Notes under the pieces: model-generated | Seen by the model: the letters and a program-made list of their open reading frames with translations, nothing else | What the model was told of the DNA's origin: nothing | Databases searched by the model: none | In this document: positions 31,239 to 42,583 of the stretch, piece by piece | Layout of the letters: every line of letters starts with the position of its first letter | How positions within the stretch are numbered: the stretch's first letter is position 1 | Origin: Lenzites betulinus | Taxonomy: Eukaryota > Basidiomycota > Agaricomycetes > Polyporales > Polyporaceae | NCBI GenBank assembly: GCA_022264855.1 | Contig: JABYQU010000001.1 | Coordinates: forward strand, 1,240,001 to 1,304,000 | DNA: 64,000 nt | Reading direction: 5' to 3' | Made by a program: the position numbers and the translations under genes

Positions 31239-33201
31239 TCATGTCTGGGAGGTGCCCGCAGAAGTGGAAGGCGAGGGCGACGCAGAAGCCGTCGATACGA
31301 CCCCAAATGCTGCCGCAGAAGTCGTCGATGCGCCATCCGTGCTGGCCAACTGGATGGTGGCAGAAGTCGAAGGAGCGCCGTTCGCGGACGCGACGGCATC
31401 GCTCGCGGGGGCGGCATTCCCCGCTGCACCCGTGCTCGTGGTACCTGTGGTCGCTGACGTCCCTGCTGAGCCATTGGTCGCCGGCACTGCGTGAGTTGCA
31501 CCAGAAGCAGCACTTGCGGAAGGAGCAGCGGTCGCAGTCCCTGCATACGAGCCGTCCACGTTCACGCCCCTTGACGTAAGCGCGTTGAGGATTATTGCAA
31601 GCCCGCTCATCTGCGCAGACTGCAGGAGCGACAGGTTGATCTCCAAATTCAGCGTGGTCCCGTTCGTGGACTTGATCACTGCCGGCGGTTGAGCACCTGA
31701 GGGCGGCACAGACGCGGCTGCGACCGGAACGATACCCAGACGGTTCAGCGCGTTCAAAGAACTGACTGGGAGCTGAACAGGGACTGCCGTAGAGCTCGCG
31801 GAGGCTGGATGCGCCTGAGCTTGCTGCACCTGAGCGGAGGCAGCCGATGTCGTCGTTGCTGTCGTCGCGCTTGCTGGGGTAGCATACGTCGGTGTAGAGG
31901 TAGCGGATGCGGCGCCATACGGGCTGGTGGCAGTCCCATACTGTGTCGCGCCGTACGCAAGTGGGTTGTAAGTGTACTGGCTGGTGGGGTATTGCGAGTA
32001 CTGGTAAGAGTATGGCCGGTAGGGTGGCATGAAGGTGGCAGCTGTGGGTGTCTGCGTAGGCGTGGACGGCGCAGAGGGATTGTAGTAATTCGCTGTTCGG
32101 ACGTTCATCGTCGGTCGCTGGGCCGCAGCGGTGGGCGTGGCGGGAGCCGGGGGCGGTGCAGCAAGGCGTTTCTCCCGTTCCAATTTGTCGAGCTCCTGCC
32201 GCGCGGAGCGTAGCTCTTGCTGAAGTGTCGCCGTATCCGTACGCTCTACCTCCAGCAGGGACTGCGCGAGGAAGTAGCCCTGGTCGGCTGGCGAAGGTCG
32301 CTGCAGAGAATGACATTTAGACTATGTTATCTCCGAGGTTACGCAGACATTCAAACATTACGTACCTTGCCCGACTCGATCCTTGCTTTTCGGAAACGCT
32401 TCTCGAGTGCGCGCCGCCTCTTCCAGCACTCGAGTGCAAACTTTGTATCTGAATGTGTTTAAGCGTAAGCTACCGTGCCGGATGTAAGGAAAACCCGGCA
32501 GACCGCACCTGCGATCTCATCACGGAGCAAATCTTCTTCGGTCGCCTTGCGTTTTCCCTTGCGAGAGGGACGCACGCTCCCAGATTGCAAAACTGCGTCC
32601 AGGTCCTCCTTGGGCTGCTGAAATATATGATAGGGCAGCAGTCTCTTCACGACGTCCTCCCCATCCACGAACGGGGTCTCCGTGTCCGGGAAGAGCGCCG
32701 CGCGCTGGTCTTCAGCCAGGCTCGACGCAGTTCTGCACACACACGAGTACATGAGCGCAACCCCCCGCAAAAAGGTCATGTATAGACCCACCTGAGCGCC
32801 GCCTGAGCCATCGCAGCCTCCTCCTCGATCGTCCTGCCCCGTTTTCGACTCCAGGCGGTCGCCCGGGCGCGCACCGCGTCCAAATCCGCCACAATGCTCG
32901 CCCGCGTCGCCCTCGGCCGCCTCGCCTGCTCCCTTCCCCCTCCCTCGCCCTCAAAGTGTCCCGCGCCGTTCACCTGTCTGTCCAAACTGTGCTCCCGGCC
33001 CTCCGTCTCCGCGATAGACTGCGCGCGGGCGACCGGGGTCGGCGGGGCGGTCGCGGCGGGCGTGGCGGGCGTGACCGCGCTCGGGGGCGCAGAGTCCGCA
33101 TCGGTGAGGCGCCTGAGCTTCGTCGAGATCGCTGGGGGCTGCTGGGTGCGCACGGAGAAGGAGCGATACGACTGTGAGCTTGGGCCTGCGAGCCCGGACA
33201 T
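31239..33201 (-). CDS. GLTSCR1-domain chromatin protein (BICRA-like)
   Basis: Carries the conserved GLTSCR1 region, which in animals (BICRA/BICRAL) tethers BRD9 in the ncBAF form of SWI/SNF. Four exons: 32792-33201, 32509-32732, 32366-32448, 31239-32300, total 1779 nt, 592 aa. The domain spans about residues 140-270: DGEDVVKRLLPYHIFQQPKEDL, then a basic loop, TKFALECWKRRRALEKRFRKA, DQGYFLAQSLLEVERTDT and a coiled coil (LRSARQELDKLEREKR). The N-terminus is disordered; the last 300 residues are Ala/Thr/Ser/Gln-rich, with a Tyr/Pro/Gln patch (PPYRPYSYQYSQYPTSQYTY) like low-complexity activation domains. A role in a fungal SWI/SNF-type complex is inference from the domain. Confidence 0.88.
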
Positions 33202-33284
33202 CCCGTCTCAGCGATTTTGTTTGTTTTGTTACGTTGACGCCGTCACACTCGCCTTCGCCGCGCGTGACTCTTCCCACGGGCGCC

Positions 33285-33300
33285 CGTGACCGGTCACGTG
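33285..33300. promoter_or_regulatory. Palindrome overlapping an E-box (CACGTG)
   Basis: The 14-base perfect palindrome CGTGACCGGTCACG (33285-33298) runs into CACGTG (33295-33300), 84-99 bases before the GLTSCR1-gene ATG. CACGTG is the classic bHLH site in fungi. Functional use is inferred from position. Confidence 0.4.
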
Positions 33301-33339
33301 TGCGAGGCACCTGTGTGGTTCAGGGCCGGTCTGCCGGGC

Positions 33340-33372
33340 GGACTCGGGGTGGGCTCGGGGTGGACTCGGGGA
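33340..33372 (+). repeat. Three-copy 11-bp tandem repeat, G-rich
   Basis: Units GGACTCGGGGT, GGGCTCGGGGT and GGACTCGGGGA follow one another directly. Each has a GGGG run, so the stretch has four or more G-tracts. It lies 139-171 bases before the GLTSCR1-gene start codon. Confidence 0.7.
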
Positions 33373-33568
33373 CGACGTGCTAATAGTATCGATGACATAG
33401 CCGGCGGCAACTATCCTCGAATGTCTAACGGCAGCTAACGGCGGACATGAAGGACTGCGCGCGTGGGCACCGCTTTTCAATTCGTTGGTGACCGGCCTCC
33501 TTTTTTTCATTCACGTACAACGACACAGTCCAAAAATACAGCGGGGAGGGCTACTACGCCATTGGTCG

Positions 33569-36182
33569 CTAAGCGAAGGAAGGGCCCTCGGAGGCCGCCC
33601 GCCCCTGGCTAGCATTAGCAGCGTTCTGCTGCAGCTGCTGCTGCCGGATGACGGCAACGGGCAGGTGCCGGCGGAGCAGCTCATTGGCCTGGTTCACTTC
33701 CTCCGCATTGCTGACCGCGACCCATTCCAGGTACTGCCTGGCTAGGACCAGGTCGCCGCCGCCGTGAAGGATGTGATAGCGCGCGACGTATACTGCGGAC
33801 TTCGACCACTCCTGGATTGGCTTCTCTGTTGTGATAGGGTCCGGGGTGAGCACGGCGGTCGCGTACGCGCACGCGCGAATAGCACGCAAGACATGCCATG
33901 CCATACGCGCGTGGGAAGGGCCGGTGAATTGAACAGGACGTACGAGCAGACCGGCAGACTTCGACGATACGGCGATGATAAGCTGCGGCTTCGCCGGGTT
34001 CGTTGAGATCGTGGTGCAGCTTCGCGAGTTTCAGATGGAGGGTCGTCTCCTGGGGGTCTGCCCCAATGAGCGCGCGGCGCAGGCAGTCAGCCGCCTCCCT
34101 GAGACTAGGATAGGTGAGGCACAGGGGTGCCGTCAGCACAGCAGCGGACATAATGCGCGGGCAACGGCGCAAGAGTCGCAACGTACCGCCCCATTTCCTC
34201 ATAGCACATCCCTTGGGCTTGCCAGATACGCACGTCATAGGGACTGATGTGCAATGTCAGAATGGTCCCGGATGCCGACACCAGCGCACTCACCGGAGCG
34301 CCGTCGCATGCTGATAGTAGTACAATGCATACTGGTGCATGCCTAGAAGCTCGTACGCCTGAGCTAGGCCGTACCATGCACGGTAGTCCTTCCGGTTCAC
34401 GTCTGCATAGGCGACGCCACGACGGCCATTCAGCCTACGTCCGGTTGCATGCACGAGGCGGGAAGGGGCACAACTTACCCACAGCCTTCCGGTATGCTTC
34501 TATGGCGGCATGAGAGTTCTTCATTTCCACATACTCGTGACCCATGAGAGTCCAGGCCGCCAGGTAGGTACGGTCGAGCTGGGTCGCCCGTCGGAAATAT
34601 TTTACCGCCTTCTCGTGCTCCCCTCGCAGAGAGTAGTAGTTGCCTGCAACAGTTGCAAAGATGGTTAGACTCGCCAGTGCCCGAGAGCCAGAGCGACACC
34701 GACCGATGATACAGCATATTTCTGGACGGTCCTTATCGATTGCGAGGTAGTCGTGGGCGAGCTTGGAGAGGGCATTTGAATTTTCGGAGACGTAGAGGAT
34801 GTTCGATAGGATGTCAATGTCGTCGACCCTGAACGAGTCTATTGCAAGAATCTTCCGGAACTGTGCCTCCGCAGACGTGAAGTCTACACAGTGACAGAGA
34901 GGAGCCGCACGGTCAGAATTAGTCTGTAGTCCGCCATCTTCCGGTATCCCGTACCGTGCAGATAGTATAGGACATTGCCCCGTAGCGCCATGATCCACAT
35001 GCTCCGCGAGAAGTAGTCTTCGCTTAACAATCGGTCGCACAAGCCGAGCTCATTGTCTGACGGGCTATTCAGACTGTTCAGGGTCTTGACCTGGAACATC
35101 ATCACGAGTGGATGGTTTGAAGGGAGCGGGAGCAACGGCAAGATCGAAGATAGCTGTGGGAGCGCGCTTCAGCAATACATTTTCATCGTGAAGGAGCTGA
35201 CCCACCTCGTCTCCATCCGATAAGCAGTCGCCCAAAGCGACCCAGGTTGACCAGTTCCACGGATATTGCGCAATAGACAGTATAGCGCTCTCCATGGCCT
35301 CTGTTCGCCTAGACATGCGGCACAAAAATACAGACTTCCTGTTGACATTGACAGCTATTATTGGCAATTCTGACTCGGTTAGATGGCTAACTTACAGGAA
35401 TAATAGCCATGGGTCCTTGGCATCCTGGACAAGTTCGAGAAGTTCATGTAGGGCGGTGTTGACCGGCTCAGGTGGTTGCTCACGAGTATCTGTCGAAGGT
35501 ACAGATCTCAATCAGGCGGCAAGCAAGCGTAACCTGTGCAGCTTACTCTCTAGTTTGTACCACTCCCGCAGTCCGTTCTTCTCGCTTTCCTACACCGTGC
35601 AAATCATTCAGTGATCGGCGCACCTTAATAACGAAACAATTACCAAAAACTGACTGTAGACACGAAGAAAGGTAGCCTTCGCGCTCCGACAAGGTCTTAA
35701 CCAGTGAATAACTCTGAGATACTCCCTCGAGTCCATAAATGTTCTGGCCATGGTGATATGATCGGCATCTTCCGCCTCCAATTCTACTTCTCGCTGCCGG
35801 AGTTCGGGGGTGCGACCCTGCAGCATCGAAGCGTAAGGTTGATGGGATAGCGCTACGAAAGGGTTTCCGGGATCCGACGGGAGCGCTATAGGCGTCTGGA
35901 CAATGAACGGGATGGACGGCCGCGGTGACTTCGAGCGGGCGGGGGTGGATGTATGGAACTCGGAATGAGCCACAGGTACCGGTTCAGGCTTCCGTATTGA
36001 TGGGGGAAGGGAGCACAGTAGCTCTGCGGCCCTGGTAGATGTATCAAGTATAGGGCAGCCCCTTCGAAGCGGCCGACATACCATTTCGACGCATACGACA
36101 ACCCTCTTTCGGAACAGTCGCGTACCGCGTTCCGCAACGCAGCTATCACCTCTCCGTCGACTTTGTATTGAGTTTCCGTCAT
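33569..36182 (-). CDS. CDC23: Anaphase-promoting complex subunit 8 (APC8/CDC23)
   Basis: TPR scaffold subunit of the APC/C ubiquitin ligase; it binds the IR tail of co-activators together with APC3. Twelve exons: 36082-36182, 35644-36031, 35547-35589, 35396-35489, 35206-35338, 34955-35153, 34704-34883, 34479-34643, 34294-34402, 34187-34243, 33944-34104, 33569-33825; total 1887 nt, 628 aa (yeast Cdc23 is 626). Tandem TPRs are clear from [37 protein letters not shown] and [19 protein letters not shown] through [19 protein letters not shown] and [18 protein letters not shown]. The C-terminus ([20 protein letters not shown]) is the family's closing helix. The N-terminal insertion at residues 60-110 is Pro-rich. 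Confidence 0.96.
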
Positions 36183-36546
36183 ATCACTTCGCGCGTGGGA
36201 GGAATTTTCATCAAGGGTTGGTGTATGAATGACCGATTATGCACGGCAGCCAGTGAAGTTGTCCGAGCAAATTGTGGGGAGAGGCAAGAACGTTAGTGAA
36301 CGGCGCGCGCGCCCAACGCGACGCGTTCCAAAAACGGAACTGATCGCATCCAGGTCACGGGACTTGTCACGGCACGCAACACCGCGGTGCCAGCTTGGCA
36401 TCTGCTTCTGCTTAACATGGAGAAGGGAAGTAGCCAAGCCCGCCTCTTCATAACCTCTCCGTTTGCTCCCGTATAATTGACTTGTGGCCGTTGCGCAAGC
36501 TGTCCAACTTTGTGAAAACGTGATCACTCGTCCTCGACTTCTACCC
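36183..36546. other. Divergent promoter region of CDC23 and ALG14
   Basis: 364 bases between two opposed start codons. No gene seen. Confidence 0.5.
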
Positions 36547-37537
36547 ATGGTCAGGCCGCTCAATTCACCCGCTTTTACGTGTATTCATTGACGCAGAGCT
36601 GCCCAGGGTATCATCCTGAATCTATGTCTCGGCATTGCATTTGTTACCACGCTGTTCCTCGTACGCCTCTACAGCGTTCTCACAACGACGAAAACTGCCA
36701 AGCATGGCGGCCGCCGACGCTCCTCGGACACCTGCGGTCTAGCGGTCTTTCTCGGCTCAGGTCGGCATATTTACTCCTTGTAATTCGGTAGTGTCTAACC
36801 AAAGACTTCCACAGGGGGGCACACTAGTGAAGCTCTGAGCCTGCTGTCCGCATTAGATTTCGCCCGCTATTTTCCACGCACCTACTTTATCGGCGAAGGC
36901 GACTCCCTCAGCATGCGAAAGGCTCTCGAACTGGAAAGCCTTAAAGCCGCCGATACGCAGAAGGACACTCGATCTGTCCGTATCTTTCTATCCGGCCTTC
37001 CTTTCCCTGGGCTGTGCTCGAAAGGTTGACTGTATATCAGATTCCACCGACGAAGGCGCCTTATACATTCATTGTAATTCCGAGGGCTCGGCGAGTTCAC
37101 CAGCCGCTCCTCACCACACCAGCCACCGCGGCGGTCTCTCTCGCCGCCGCCATATGGCACCTGACGATAGCCCCATTGGTCTACGGCACTCCATCCGCTG
37201 AGGTCTTGCTACTAAACGGGCCCGGGACGTGTTTCGTCCTGTGCATTGCCACATATTTGAACCGCGTACGCTCATCTATCTGCGAGGACATATCTCGACC
37301 GACTTACATTGCATAGATTCTGGGGCTCAGCTCCCTAAGGCTGATATATGTAGAGTCGTTCGCGCGAGTGCGGCGACTCTCCCTTTCCGGCAAGCTACTT
37401 AGACGACTGGTAGACAGGTAAGCTTGGCTATCTATCGTCAAACAGGGAACTCGTCTAATATGTCCAGATTCGTTGTACAATGGCCAGACTTGGCGAAAGA
37501 CGGCGATGTGGGAACCTACCGAGGTTGGTTAGTATGA
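36547..37537 (+). CDS. ALG14: UDP-GlcNAc transferase subunit ALG14
   Basis: ER membrane anchor that recruits cytosolic Alg13 to form the enzyme adding the second GlcNAc to dolichol-PP-GlcNAc in N-glycan synthesis. Six exons: 36547-36549, 36607-36760, 36815-36975, 37041-37265, 37317-37417, 37468-37537; 714 nt, 237 aa. Exon 1 is the ATG codon alone, because the only frame that enters exon 2 has a stop before any other ATG, and GTCAGG...CCCAG makes a normal 57-nt intron. After an N-terminal TM helix come FLGSGGHTSEALSLLSAL, YFIGEGDSLSMRKALE, IPRARRVHQP, LLLNGPGTCFVLC, IYVESFARVRRLSLSGKLL and VQWPDL, all family signatures. Confidence 0.93.
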
Positions 37538-37672
37538 GAGAGAGCGCCGTCACACAAGCAGTTTCGGCCGATGATATGCCATAACATTAGTACAGTATAT
37601 ACAGACAAGTGACAACAAGGCTCGAGATAACCCGGAAAGCAAACGAAACAAGGCAGCGAGGTCATCGACGCC

Positions 37673-38588
37673 TCACTTCCGGGTCCACCTATCCTCGCCG
37701 TCGTTGCGGCCACCGCGCTTGGACGGACTAGCGCTCCTGCCGCGACCAGCCTCCCTCTTGCCCGGCTCCCAGCCGCCACCACCAGTGGTCTGTGGCGGGT
37801 TCAGACGCCTCTCCAGGCGCTGCCCATGGCGAAGGGACCGCGCGAGGTCCGGGGTAGGTAGCCGAAGATGCATGAAGTTGCAGAACCCTCCACGGTTGCA
37901 CTCCCCGTTTTCATTTTGGCGGCAGCATGCCTCGCGGAAGTCGGTGACAGGGGATAATTCCGCATAGAGGGGGCGGCCTTGCCGTGTTATGAGCATGAAT
38001 TCGGTGTATTGAAGGACGCGGACACTCACCTGCATACCAACGATCGTTCAGGTTATCGACTGCTGCCTGGGCCTCCGTCTCCCACTCGTATCGCGCGTAC
38101 ACATTGCCAATAAGATGGTCACCGACGTTGTCACAGACCTGTAAGGTTCGTGCGTGTTAGTGCATTCAACGACAGTGCCAGGACGCTCTCCCTGCTTACA
38201 TGAAGCTCCAAGAGGTGACCGAACTTCGCCAACTCGCAGTAGAGATCCTCGTACACTGCGTCGAATCCCTCCTGCAGCTCCTTCTCAGTTTTTGTGCAGA
38301 CTGGGTCGTGCGCGGGGTTGTGGTAGACATTAGGAAGGAGGATAGTCTGCGAGAACGCGGGCTTGATGTGTTTTCTGGAGCATCGGTCTCCGTGGCGGCA
38401 TGCCCCAATCTGGAGCAGAGACAGTCAGCTACGCTACTCATGAACATGCAGGCAAACCGTGAGACACACTTTGTAGTAAAATGAGCAGTTCACTCTGTCT
38501 TGCTCCGTACCGAAGATATTTGCCTGTAGTGGTTTAGAAACGATGTTCAACTGCAATACCCCAGAAAACGTACCAAATGTGAAGCCAT
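37673..38588 (-). CDS. U2AF1: Splicing factor U2AF small subunit (U2AF1/U2AF23)
   Basis: Recognises the AG of 3' splice sites in complex with the large U2AF subunit. Five exons: 38574-38588, 38470-38523, 38200-38409, 38030-38138, 37673-37977; 693 nt, 230 aa. N-terminal MASHLANIFGTEQDRVN, first CCCH zinc finger [20 protein letters not shown] (C-x8-C-x5-C-x3-H), a UHM-type RRM (DAVYEDLYCELAKFGHLLEL to GNVYARYEWETEAQAAVD), and second zinc finger CCRQNENGECNRGGFCNFMH. The tail is Arg/Gly/Ser-rich (PSKRGGRNDGEDRW). The first coding exon is only 15 nt. All key zinc ligands are present, so the gene looks functional. Confidence 0.97.
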
Positions 38589-38766
38589 GATGAGCAGACG
38601 AAGACAGGCAACGTAGAGGATTGAGTGCGTCGCGTACGTGAATTCGCGCTTATATAGGTGGCTGAAGCTGACTAAGCTCATCAAACCTGCCTTTTCTGGA
38701 TTATTCCACACTGTGACACGGCCCGCAGTCACGCGCGCTTATCACGCTTAGTTCAGAGGCCTCCAA

Positions 38767-39690
38767 GAATGGCTCTTGTTCATCCTCGCCGTCGAGATCG
38801 TTGCATGCTCCCTCCTGAATTGTCGGATATCAGCCAGTGGTATAAGGGTGAGAACATCTATGCTTCTTCAACAATGTAGATGATGCTCCAGAGTTTCCGC
38901 CGTTCGTCAAATTACTAACCTGAGAAAGTTTCGTCATATCTCCACGGCATGTCTACCATCGTGGCTCGCATCTCACCATGGGACCCGAATTCTCGCATTC
39001 AGGCCTTGCATTCCGACGTGTCAAGTCTTATCACCTTTATCCGAGTATGTTGATATAATTTGGCTTGTCTTGTAAGTTTATTGATAACGTCAGGAGCCCA
39101 TCATGAATTCAAGAAACCAACATTCGCTCGCTGCACCTCGTTTTCGATCGCGCAGTATCATTCAATGAGTCGAATGACATCCCCGTGCCGCGCACCATCG
39201 CTGCATCTGATAGCTCGGCTCTCAACTGTGCAGAGGCTTTGCTTTTTCGCCCTCGATCGCCCCGTGGTGGTTGCTATATCGCATGACCGTCCCCGCTGCT
39301 GAGGAACCTCCCTGCTCGCTGACGTGTTCCCCATTGAAAGCGGGCCTCGAGATGCACCCGACCTGCCCGAAAACCTCTTTACGGGCCGATATTACGGTAC
39401 GTTTGGCACCCAATCGGCGCGCACCAGAACGTGCGAGGACTCCGTAACGCGCTCTTTGATATGTCCCCCTTTCCCCCTTACCTGAATTTGTTGCGCTCGC
39501 TGATCAACCGCGCTCAGACCGGTGGACAGGAACCTCCGCCTGCCAAGGGCGCGGTGCTACTTTGCAGGAACGCCATGGAGGTATATCGCAGAAGCTTGGC
39601 GCTCACCACAGCGCTCTTGGCACCTCCTTGGCATGAGAATGGGAGCATGCGCGCCTCGCCTGCATCCCGTGTCGAAGCTGCCTTGTTCGA
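38767..39690 (+). pseudogene. Doubtful or decayed gene, possibly F-box-like
   Basis: Scattered plus-strand pieces have natural amino-acid make-up and codon use: MALVHPRRRDRCMLPPELSD at the ATG, then YLHGMSTIVARISPWDPNSR with DVSSLITFIR, NIRSLHLVFDRAVSFNES, LADVFPIESGPRDAPDLPEN, and NVRGLRNALFDMSPFPPYLN. The first two join across a normal intron (GTGAGA...GAAAG). I could not join the later pieces without a frame conflict or stop. The leucine-rich style recalls basidiomycete F-box proteins, but no motif proves it. It may be a fast-evolving gene with introns I misplaced, or a relic. Confidence 0.3.
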
Positions 39691-40180
39691 ATAACGCACG
39701 CGTTGCCCCCTTCTCTTGATCCCCCCGAACATCCGGCGTCACTCCTGGCATGGCAGTCGTGTCAATGACAGGTCCCGGGGGCCTCGTCTGTACCACGGGT
39801 AATCCTCTCAGGACGCTTCTGAAGCTAGTACTCTTTTCTATGTAGGTTCCCGAGGTCAGCACCCTTTCTTTCCCGTTCGTGTATCGCTCGCATGGAGCCC
39901 GGTCACCGATCACGGGAGTTCTCTCTCATTATCTGATAAGATTAGATGGGCGTACACATGAACGGGGACTTGGAGGCACAGGCAACGGCTACAGGTGACC
40001 GTGTTGTCGCCGGAGCCAAATCACCCGACCCATTCGACATTATAGACAACAGCCATTGTGTTGGGTTCATGATCCTACGGCCCACGCCACGTATCATTTG
40101 ACAATCTCAATGAATAGGCTTAATTATGCTGTACGGTGAGCACCGCTTGATTCACAGCAGGACCGACTGCTGATCACGCT

Positions 40181-40204
40181 CAGCAGCAGCAGCAGCAGCA
40201 GCAG
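40181..40204 (+). repeat. (CAG)8 microsatellite
   Basis: Eight uninterrupted CAG units in apparently non-coding DNA. Confidence 0.95.
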
Positions 40205-40888
40205 CGACGATCAGGCCCCCGTTCTTCTCGCACGGTAAAACTCACCAGTCGCATCAGACATCTGTTTTTCCGCCTGACTGACCCTTCTTGCGTCTTGGGC
40301 TTTCTGGCATGAACGTCCAAATTCTCACCTGCTATACGGCGTTGCGTGCTAACGGGCTTACCTTGGGACGCGGCGGGTTTAGGACTATGATGAGTCCTCG
40401 GACTCGTTCCGTCCAGACAAGGGCCAGCCGTCAGCTGAGAATAATGCGCGCATTGGCTGATACCGTACGGACGAAGTTCTTCGCGAGGGCCGCTTGGGCA
40501 TCGCTCTCCCACCGCCCCCATGCGTCATTCCTGAATCATCCCCAACTGCGCACCAGATGAGGTCCCGCCTCCGCACTAAGGGACGTATGACATCACACCA
40601 AGTCGCCGAGCGCAGGAGTGGTATTTCGAGCCACAATGTGTGTTTCAGGCGCAGTTTGTGGACGCGGCGCTAGCATACGCACAAGAATAATTGCGCGGGG
40701 ATCGCGGAGCAAGATTGCGATTTGATGGGAATCTCGAGTTCACGGATCTGGCACTACCAAAATAGTTCCGCGGCAGCGCGTTGCAGGGCCGCATGGCAAA
40801 CAACAACAGGTCAGAGGACAAGGTCGGGATACAGCTATAAATATGTACAGGGTATTGAACTCTATCGAACGGCGACCGTCCGAGCCGC

Positions 40889-42446
40889 CTACAGTCCAGC
40901 CCCTTGCGACCACTCAGAAGGCTGTCGGAGGGGCTCCCACGACATGAACGAGTCGTCCCAGGGCGGGCTGGGGTACGACTTGAAGTCCCATGCACGTGGA
41001 GACTGCAGCCCGCCAGGTTGCGGGGCGAGCGCTGCCGCGGGGGCGTTCGGGGCATGCCTCTCTCCTGCATAGGCCTGGCGTCCGAAGGCCCCCGGCGCGG
41101 GTAGTGGCGGCGTTCGGGGCTGAGACGAGATTGGCTCGGGAGGTGTGAGGATGTTGCCCAATGCAGTCCTGCAAGACGCGACGAACAGTTATCAGCCGCT
41201 GGGAACGCCGCCTCCGAGTCCCCGCGCTCGGCGAACTTACGTAGTAAACCTGTCAAGCTCCGAGATCCCTCTATGAACTTTGCAGTCTGACTGCGCGCCG
41301 TGCTTAGCGTATCGCGACAGGACCTCGACCGCGCGGCGTAGACGGAGTGACAGCTCCAGGACGGTGCTGTAGCTCGCGTGATCGTTCAGGCAACCGCAGT
41401 GGTCTTCGGGACTGTGCCCCGCCGGGCACGGATCTGGCGTGGTGAGGAGAGACTCGAACATGTCGTTGAGATAGCCTTCGCCGTGGACAGGCGCGTGGCA
41501 CGATGCCAGGAAAGAAGACAGCTCGTAGTCGGAGCTGAGCATCGAGCTGATCGCATCGGCGCCTGGACCAGGGAAGAGTTCCGTAGGTGAGTGAGCAACC
41601 GGGGATGGCGTATTGAGTGGTGACGGCGGCGCAAAGCCCGAAGGACCGGCGGAGGGGCCAGATGGAGCCTCGAGCGACGCAGAAGGAGAGGCGGGGGTGC
41701 GTGCGCGTGCATGCACAGGAGACTTCGGCGGTAAGGCGAAGTAAGCCGGTGAATGCCCTGACGTCGAACTCGAGGACGCTGCGCCGGATTCGTCCGCTAA
41801 TAGGTGCGCTGGTGGTGTGCTACTGCCCGTCGTCGTCCCGGGCTGGGCCCAGCGGGGGTGAGGTTTGTTCTTGAGCTGTATGAAGCGCTGAATCAGCGAC
41901 TGCGGGAGTACCGTAAGCAACGTGGATCTCACCTCACGTATGATGCTCTCGAGTTCGGCAACCCGTTTTTGGAGCCGGGCCGCCTCATCCTGCGCGTTGG
42001 CCCTTTGATAGCCTTGTGAGCGTTGGTTACCCCCGCCGGGTAACACATCACACATACCGATGTGAAGGGTTGTCGACTTCGTAGACACAAAGCCCCGTCT
42101 GCAAGGTGCGTGTAAGAGAGCGGCATCCGGTGGTAAAGTCACGTGTGGCTCACCAGACCTAGTTGCGTGCAGCGACCGCATGGGCGTTGACGGTCGCACT
42201 GGCAAGCGAGACGATGTGAGCACAAGACACTCCGACTCGGGGCGAAGTGCGCACCATTCTCTTGGAGGTATGGCAGTTCAAGCATGATTGGGTGGGCCGG
42301 TTGCGACGCTTCCCTGTATGTTCGGAGTCAGTATGTCGCGAGGGGATGTGGGGCGGGGGGAGCTCACGCCGGTGGTCGTCCTCGGAGGTGCGCTTCGGAG
42401 AGGCAGCAGAAGCTCTCTTCTTTGTGGTGGCGGATTCGGTAGACAT
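40889..42446 (-). CDS. Zn2Cys6 transcription factor, 402 aa
   Basis: Nuclear regulator. Seven exons: 42368-42446, 42255-42313, 42154-42198, 42058-42098, 41933-42002, 41241-41875, 40889-41168; total 1209 nt. The zinc cluster is assembled from exons 2-4: CLNCHTSKRM|CDRQRPCGRCTQ, then a Cys in GLC (C-x2-C-x6-C-x5-C-x2-C-x8-C), preceded by a basic stretch (RKRRNRP). It is followed by VYEVDNPSHR and a coiled coil (QDEAARLQKRVAELESII). The remaining part is Pro/Ser-rich, has CPAGHSPEDHCGCLND and ends in ...SPPWDDSFMSWEP. There is no fungal-trans domain, so it belongs to the short Zn2Cys6 class. Intron 1 (54 nt) has no stop and keeps the frame if retained. Confidence 0.9.
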
Positions 42447-42583
42447 GATTCTGGGGGCACAAGTCAATCGGGCGAATCGAGTTGGGAGGACTTTATAACG
42501 CGCCTTGGACGGAGGTCTTGGCACTAGACCCGGCGGACGGGGCAGGCATGCTGCTACGAAAGGCAGGAGGGTGACTGGGAAGC

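Larger units (their letters stand above)
33202..33568. other. Upstream region of the GLTSCR1 gene
   Basis: 367 bases between the GLTSCR1 ATG and the end of APC8. Contains an E-box with overlapping palindrome and a three-copy G-rich tandem repeat, listed separately. Confidence 0.5.
38589..40888. other. Gene-poor region with one doubtful gene
   Basis: 2.3 kb between U2AF1 and the second Zn2Cys6 gene. A doubtful plus-strand gene occupies roughly 38767-39690; a CAG microsatellite is at 40181-40204. From 39700 to 40880 I see no protein-like frame. Confidence 0.5.

Noticed and set aside
30613..31494. 293-codon plus-strand frame
   Set aside because: It overlaps the true last exon of the GLTSCR1 gene in antisense and has no motif.
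30907..32316. 469-codon minus-strand frame over the GLTSCR1 gene
   Set aside because: Different frame from the conserved GLTSCR1 domain protein; its translation is Cys/Arg-rich and motif-free, so it is a shadow.
40181..40204. CAG repeat as a polyglutamine tract
   Set aside because: No surrounding open frame with protein-like sequence; it appears to be a non-coding microsatellite.
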